Of a stretch of 64,000 nt of DNA, positions 58,426-64,000 are shown piece by piece. A program made the position numbers and the translations under genes. Origin of the DNA: Crotalaria pallida. Lineage: Eukaryota; Streptophyta; Magnoliopsida; Fabales; Fabaceae. Below the pieces are notes generated by a model. It was not told where the DNA came from, ran no database searches, and worked only from the letters and a program-made list of their open reading frames with translations. The stretch's first letter is position 1. Each line of letters opens with the position of its first letter. The DNA lies in assembly GCA_037953625.1 (NCBI GenBank), contig CM075652.1, positions 12,916,501-12,980,500 on the forward strand. Direction: 5' to 3'.

Positions 58426-59260
58426 TTAGGTATTGAATTTCAAGGCGGAAGGGAGCTTGCTTGGTGAAAAATTTGAGATCAAGGTTACTGCTTCTGATGA
58501 AGGTCAAGTTGGTGGTTATTTGGATGAGAGTGACATTAGGTTTATTAATGTCTTGTATGGAAGGTATTAAGTTGTGCAGTAGTCTTTTTGAGAATAATAG
58601 CATCTTATGAATATGTCAAACTTTTAAGGCTACTTTAGTCTTTTGGGTATGGGTATCCTATAAATGCTCCCAGTACTCCATTTTCACTTTTCCTTTTTAT
58701 TTTAACACTTGAATATATGAATCCACATAACCGTCTGTTATGCTTTTAGCTATCAATGTCATTGGTGCAGTCTTTTCAACTGTTATGTTCTCATTTTTTT
58801 TTGTTGCTTGAAAGTGTATGAAAGTTATCAACATGTTAATTTGTGAATCATTATAAATGGTTTGAAAATAAAATATAAGAATATGTAATACAATAACACA
58901 TGTATTTTTCCAGATCTGCAGGGAAGACCAATGTAGCTGTGTCATTCTCCTGTGCACTTCCAACTTCTGGGTGAAAGACACCTTCAAAATTTTACAGTCC
59001 ATCTTTGACTGTAGCGGTGGTTCCTAGTCTTCCCCTGGCTTTGGGAGTCCCAATAACCTGGATTCTTCCTCTGCATTATACAACTACAAGCCTTTTGCCT
59101 TTATCCTCAGAATCTTACACTCAGTTTATTAGTCAGAATCCCATGGGAACAATCAACTACTCTTTATTGAGAGGTTTGATAAAAATGATGCACTGCAGAC
59201 AGATGCCATATCCATTGACAGGGATAGAATTAAGACAGCAGCAAGTAATAATGTTGCTTG

Positions 59261-59397
59261 TGTTAAGGTTCTGAATCAGCAAAGAGTACACAAATCACTC
59301 TAAATTCTCTCAAGTAATTTCTTAGTATTCCCACAGGATGCACAGTACAGAAATAAGGACACAACGGTAGTAAGGAAAATAAAGATGTTACCTCACA
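59261..59397 (-). repeat. Candidate 3' LTR of the chromodomain element
   Basis: On the plus strand it is TGTTAAGG at 59261 to CCTCACA at 59397 (minus strand TGTGAGGTAACAT to CCTTAACA). It directly abuts the last NUP210-like codons and begins 26 bases past the pol stop. About 137 bp is short for this lineage, and the 5' copy is not in the window to compare. Confidence 0.45.
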
Positions 59398-59423
59398 ATT
59401 CCCAGAATTGCAGGCCCCAGACC

Positions 59424-62400
59424 CTAGGCTGTCCACACTCTATTTTCCGCTCCCCCCTTTTTCCCACTCTTCTGGCCCTCCTTATAGATTATTCCTTTAG
59501 CACTGGATCCCATGTGATGCATAACCGTCATCTCTGCTGCCTGTCCTCCACGTGTCCCTTTTTTCTTTCTTGTGTAGACCTGCCACACTCTTGGGCCTTT
59601 ATTGATTTGGTCCAATAATTGGTCTCCAATGATACGGGTCCCATCACTGCCTCCTCCTTCAGAATCAGTCTTGTCCTCAAGACTGAAGCTGGGAAACTGA
59701 CTTCTCATCGCAAAATCGTCCTCCCAAGTAGCTTCCTCCACTGTTTTGCCCTTCCATTGGATCAGCCATTGTGTCACGTCCTCTCCGTGCTTCTTTTCCT
59801 TCCTTACTCCCAACACCTTGACTGGTTCTGTGTCCTCCCCCATTTCTGAGTCCATTTCTGCAGGTATGGTAGGATTAACAGTGCTACCTCCTATTGCTTT
59901 CTTCAATTGAGAGACATGAAAAACAGGGTGTACCCTAGAGTGGGCGGGTAACTGCAGCTTGTATGATACCGCTCCTACCTTGGACATAATTTGAAAGGGT
60001 CCATAGAAACGGGGTGCTAACTTCTGGTTGATCCGCTTAGCTACTGTTTGTTGTCTGTGGGGGCGTAATTTTAGGAATACCCATTCTCCTATGTCAAAAT
60101 TAATGTCCCTTCGCCGCTTGTCTGCAGATTTCTTCATCTGATTTTGTGCCCTGTTCAAGTGCCATTTCAGTTGACGAAGAGCTTCATCTCTATCCAGTAA
60201 TTCTCTTGCCACGGCTTCCACCCTTGTTTCTCCGGGAATGAATTTGAGGATACTAGGGGGTCTCCTACCGTACACGACCTCAAAAGGAGTGGTGTTTATG
60301 GACACATGGAATGTTGTATTATACCATAGTTCAGCCCAAGGGACCCAATGAACCCAACTACGAGGTTGTTCTGCAGCAAAACACCTCAAGTACGTTTCCA
60401 AACAGCGATTTATCACTTCGGTCTGCCCATCCATTTCTGGGTGATATGCAGTGCTCATTCTTAGTTTGGTGCCTTGTAAGCTGAAAATCTCTTGCCAAAA
60501 TCTGCTCATGAAAATTGGGTCTCGGTCACTAACTATGGATTTAGGAATTCCATGTAGTCTCACTACTTCTTTTATGAAGATTTCAGCAATGTTTCTAGCC
60601 GAGTATGGGTGCTTCAACAGTATGAAATGAGAGTATTTAGACAAACGATCCACCACTACCAAAATTGCTTCCCATCCTTTTGATTTAGGCAAACCCGTGA
60701 TAAAATCCATAGAGATGTCCTCCCAAACCACCTCCGGAATCTCCAACGGTTGCAGCAGTCCTCCCGGAGATAAGGTAGAGTATTTCTGTCTTTGGCAAAC
60801 TTCGCACTCCTTGACAAATTGCTGTACTTGTTTCTTCATTCCCACCCAATACAGATTTTGAGCCAATCTTCGATATGTTCTCAGGTACCCGGAGTGACCC
60901 CCTCCAGGAGTGGAATGAAACTCTTCCATTAGCACTGGAATCCAAGGTGAATTGGCCGGAATCACAAGCCTATTTTTGTATAGCAACACCCCTTGAGACC
61001 ATGAAAAACCAGGTTTTGCAGTGGCATTTTGTTGTAGAGCAGTGATGATTTTTTGTAATTGGGGGTCCTGTGATACTCCTTGATTCAGTGTTTCTCCATC
61101 CAACCATGTAGGAAAGGATACAATTGCTGCCAATTCCCCTTCCTCATGAGCACGCGATAAAGCATCTGCCGCCCCGTTTTCACACCCGGGTTTGTACATA
61201 ATATCAAAACGGTACCCCATCAATTTTGCCATCCAATTCTGCTGATCGAGAGTAGATATTCTTTGCTGTAATAAGAATTTCAAACTTCGCTGATCCGTAA
61301 ATACCCGAAACTGTCTCCCTAGCAAATACGGTCTCCAATGTTGAATGGACAATGCCAAAGCCATGATTTCTCTGTCATATGCAGATTTGGCCAAAACTCC
61401 ATCTGAGAGAGCTTTACTGAAGAAAGCAATAGGTCTTCCTTCCTGCATCAACACTGCTCCTAGACCTCTCCCTGGTGCATCGCATTCAATGTCAAACACT
61501 TTTGAAAAATCCGGCAATGCTAGTATAGGCGCTGAAGTCATCAATTGTTTTAGAGTTTCGAAAGCCTGCTGGGCCTCCTCACCCCACTTGAACCCTTCTT
61601 TTCTTGTCAGGTCTGTCAAAGGTTTCGCCACCTTCCCATAGCCTTGCACAAATTTGCGATAATACCCAGTGAGTCCTAAGAAGCCACGGACCCCTTTTAC
61701 ATTCTTGGGTATTGGCCACTCTAACACTGCTTTGATTTTTTCTGGATCCATAGCCACCCCCTCATTTGAAATCAGATGGCCTAAGTATTCCATAACCTGC
61801 TTACCGAATTGGCATTTCTTTTGGTTGACCCGGAAATGGTTGTGCTGCAACGTTTCTAACACTGTCCTCAAGTGCTGTAAGTGAAGTTTCCAAGATGAGC
61901 TATACACCAAAATGTCATCGAAAAATACTAATACCATCCTTCTCAGAAAAGGGCGAAAAATCTCATTCATTGCTCCCTGGAAAGTCGAGGGAGCATTTGT
62001 GAGACCAAACGGCATCACGAGATATTCAAAGTGTCCATCATGGGTTCTAAAAGCTGTCTTCTCCACATCCTCCGGCTTCATACGAATTTGGTGATAACCG
62101 GATTTTAAATCCAGCTTTGAGAAGTAGTGGGAACCATGCAATTCATCTAGTAATTCGTCCACCACTGGAATTGGAAACTTATCCGGAACCGTCACTTTAT
62201 TTAAAGCTCTATAGTCCACGCACATTCGCCAGGTAGCATCCTTCTTTTTTACTAGGATTACGGGGCTTGAATAGGCACTAGTGCTGGGCCTAATCATTCC
62301 TAGCTGTAGAAGTTCTTGAACCTGCTTTTGAATTTCATCCTTGTGCACATGTGGGTATCTATACGGTCGAACATTGACGGGTCCTTGTCCAGGCATCAAG

Positions 62401-63249
62401 GTGATAGAGTGATCATAATTTCGGGGTGGAGGCAAACCCTGCGGTTCCTGAAAAACTTCTGGGAATTCCCTCAATATTGCTTGCAACTCGTTCCTTTGGG
62501 TCTCTGTCAAGTTAGTGGGTGTTATGTCACAACCCCCTGGCTTCCTCATTCCACAATTAACCATTCCCCTTAACTCTCCTTCACCGCCCACCAAGCTGTT
62601 CAGCGCAGTAACTCGACCATTATCTGACCCTTGTAATTCTACTTCTTCTCCCTGTACCATAAACCTCATGGACAAGGTTTCCCAATTGATTGTGACCTCT
62701 CCCAAGGTGCGGAGGCATGCAATTCCCAATATTAAATCCAGGCCTCCCATGCTTAGAACCCATGCATCCACTGAACATACATAGGATCCTATGCTTACCT
62801 CCAACTGGGAACAGCTCCCTGTTGTCACTGCCCTATGACCATCACCTAAGCGAATTCCGAGTCCTTTAGCTGATTGATTGACTGGAATTCCCAATGCCTT
62901 CACCATCGTGGGAGAGATGAAGTTGTGGGTTGCTCCACTGTCAACTAAGATGAGGATTGGCACACCATTGACAGCTCCTTCAAGTTTCATTGTTTTTAAT
63001 GGTGGAGCCTCCATTCCTCTAATTCCGCAGCCTTCCCCCGGTACCGGTGACACCAGAACACTACACTCACCTTCTTCCTCCTCTGACTCGTTAGCCCCTT
63101 CCACAGCCACAACTTCTCCATCCTCATCTAGGGTTTCGTCTTCTCCCAGGATCATGATGCGCAGCTTCGGGTCAGGGCAGCGATGATTGGGTGTGAACGG
63201 TTGTGCACAGCGAAAGCAGAGCTTCTTGCGGCGGCGCTCCTCCCATTCC
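59424..63249 (-). CDS. gag zinc knuckle plus pol polyprotein with chromodomain (gypsy)
   Basis: The frame is open well above its first ATG (63155). The upstream codons encode the zinc knuckle KKLCFRCAQPFTPNHRCPDP (63160-63225). Counting from 63155: protease LVDSGATHNFIS (70-81), RT from about 235 with WRMCVDYRALNKVTVPDKFP, HYFSKLDLKSGYHQI and VFFDDILVYS, RNase H (DIECDAPGRGLGAVLMQEGR, Asp intact), the integrase H2C2 zinc site (GHSGYLRTYRR ... CEVCQRQK), the core with DISMDFITGLPKS, IVSDRDPIF and the Glu in HPEMDGQTEVINR, then a chromodomain near the end (LIQWKGKTVEEATWEDDFAM, FPSFSLEDK). All catalytic motifs that I can see are kept. The ending after the chromodomain is basic and ends VWTA. 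The chromodomain would steer integration to marked chromatin; this is family knowledge. Confidence 0.92.
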
Positions 63250-64000
63250 TTAGCCGTGAGGTTGTGTGTTCCCCTCCTTGGGGATTGCTTCTGTTTTCGT
63301 GGGACTCATAGGGTTCCTTTCTGATCTATCACTTGAGGTCCCCCATGGCATGTTACTGGGTGATTTGCCCCAATTCGAATTGGGCCTTTGAGAGCCCATT
63401 TGGGTTGGGCCTCTTAGAAAATGTGAGTTTCTCCCAGATCCATTAGTTCCTGATCTCCCTTGACCTCTCTTCAGTGCCACTTCTACATTACGGGCCAACT
63501 TCATAGCCTGGATACGGGTTTCCGGGTTATGGACCCGAACCCAACTCTGGATATCCTCACTGAGCCCATTCGGAAAATAGCCCACATACTGCAATTCTGG
63601 TTGTTGTGGAACCAAGGCAGAGAGGTATTCAAACTCAGTGATGTAATCTTGCACTCCTCCCCTCTGTTTCAGCGCAGCAAGCTCCTCATATGGGTTTTGA
63701 ATCTCCAAGCCACTGAATCGCTCCGTCAATTCGCTCTTAAATCGTTCCCAAGAGATATGTGGTTCAACCTCCAACAAAATAGAGAACCAGTGAACTGCTT
63801 GGCCCTCCATGCACACCCTAGCCATGGGTATCTTCATCTCGGGTCTGGTTCCATGAACGACAAAATACGTCTCCGCCCGTGTAAGCCAGCCACGTGGGTC
63901 GTTGCCATCGAACGACGGAAGTTCCACTCGTTTGGCCACAAGATGAGCGTCCTCATCAAAGCCCCGACGCCGTTCCGGTGAGCCCTCCGATCTGGACCCT
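63250..64000 (-). CDS. gag of the chromodomain gypsy element, partial
   Basis: The frame is open to the right edge (…GFDEDAHLVAKRVELPSFDG…), so the true start is outside. It contains the retrotransposon gag region: DPRGWLTRAETYFVVHG, VCMEGQAVHWFSILLE, HISWERFKSELTERF, EELAALKQRGGVQDYITEFE, followed by a basic Ser/Asn/Gly linker. It closes at TAG/TGA near 63250, just where the pol frame begins its zinc knuckle in another phase. That phase change is either a programmed frameshift or a one-base indel; Reina-type elements normally have one fused ORF, so an indel is more likely. Confidence 0.85.
   Translation of the reverse strand, partial: GSRSEGSPERRRGFDEDAHLVAKRVELPSFDGNDPRGWLTRAETYFVVHGTRPEMKIPMARVCMEGQAVHWFSILLEVEPHISWERFKSELTERFSGLEIQNPYEELAALKQRGGVQDYITEFEYLSALVPQQPELQYVGYFPNGLSEDIQSWVRVHNPETRIQAMKLARNVEVALKRGQGRSGTNGSGRNSHFLRGPTQMGSQRPNSNWGKSPSNMPWGTSSDRSERNPMSPTKTEAIPKEGNTQPHG

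Larger units (their letters stand above)
52134..59260 (+). pseudogene. NUP210: Nucleoporin NUP210 (gp210) partial pseudogene with introns
   Basis: Fifteen exon-like blocks match the middle of plant NUP210, the membrane-anchored ring nucleoporin: 52134-52190, 52311-52440, 52532-52787, 53413-53520, 53738-53800, 54143-54334, 54973-55032, 55915-55979, 56235-56383, 56491-56609, 56736-56810, 57471-57626, 57713-57772, 58430-58563 and 58914-59260. Recognisable segments include SLRWELGSCEGLANWDYA, GLQCLQLVLSPKGLGIANL, SFKIKGRHLGITTLY and ARSILRVGVPSTVILH. Most junctions keep GT-AG. It is dead: a 20-bp tandem duplication (52313-52352) shifts the frame, a conserved Trp is TGA (52383-52385), there are frameshifts in exons 3, 8 and 10 and an internal loss in exon 11, and a stop follows TSG in exon 15. 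N-terminal exons and the C-terminal membrane part are absent. Retained introns show a DNA-level duplication, not a retrocopy. Confidence 0.88.
59261..64000 (-). mobile_element. Chromodomain Ty3/gypsy element (Reina-like), nearly intact, running off the right edge
   Basis: On the minus strand: gag (open to the right edge), a CCHC-type zinc knuckle, then one long pol frame with protease, reverse transcriptase, RNase H, integrase and C-terminal chromodomain. A short candidate 3' LTR lies at 59261-59397. The 5' LTR is outside the window. It has inserted into the NUP210 pseudogene. Pol shows no stop over 1243 codons, so this is the most recently active-looking element here. Confidence 0.88.

Noticed and set aside
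59385..63981. Many plus-strand ORFs opposite the gypsy pol
   Set aside because: They are antisense shadows of a 1243-codon pol frame with intact catalytic motifs.

Overview
The window is repeat-rich nuclear DNA from a flowering plant, probably a eudicot, though I cannot name the species. The evidence is a set of plant-type LTR retrotransposons (Tat/Retand and chromodomain Ty3/gypsy, Ty1/copia, and long-LTR non-coding elements), Helitrons, a CACTA terminus, foldback and Stowaway-type MITEs and tRNA-derived SINEs. There is also an exon-intron copy of part of plant nucleoporin NUP210 with GT-AG introns. No bacterial or organellar gene is present, and no rRNA or true tRNA gene was seen.

Layout. 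1-3774: 5' part of a minus-strand Tat/Retand gypsy element (LTR, PBS, damaged pol) that runs off the left edge. 3775-5803: 3' part of a plus-strand Helitron with degraded coding exons. 5902-9806: a complete non-autonomous Helitron on the minus strand, carrying a SINE. 10319-10783: a SINE-like piece and one end of a CACTA transposon. 12743-13291: a foldback MITE. 13391-17012: a 3.6-kb solo LTR with a perfect 5-bp target duplication. 19043-23255: LTR, PBS and partial interior of a long-LTR non-coding element. 23256-27948: 3' part of a plus-strand Tat/Retand element with its antisense ORF and 3' LTR. 27995-28520: two tandem Stowaway-like MITEs. 29793-31886: part of another long LTR carrying an 800-bp direct duplication with a Helitron tail at the junction.

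32079-47674 is a nested stack. A foldback/Pack-MULE-like element carrying a piece of a long-chain acyl-CoA synthetase gene was split by a Ty1/copia element (33491-47620). That copia element was split in its reverse transcriptase by a 9.3-kb long-LTR non-coding element (34714-44053) with 3.3-kb LTRs and a perfect GTTGA target duplication.

47675-51300 holds the only host gene that looks intact: a 371-codon single-exon reading frame (49982-51097) behind a probable non-coding or short-coding first exon. I read it as an IRE1/RNase L-related protein. It combines a decayed kinase-like domain with a KEN ribonuclease-like domain that keeps the R-N-x3-H motif, and has no lumenal or membrane part. 52134-59260 is a 5'-truncated, frameshifted pseudogene copy of NUP210 with its introns. 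It ends at a nearly intact minus-strand chromodomain (Reina-like) gypsy element that runs off the right edge.

The genes do not form a pathway. The region is a transposon graveyard with recent insertions, next to one possibly functional KEN-domain gene. That gene is my best candidate for an under-described biological system.
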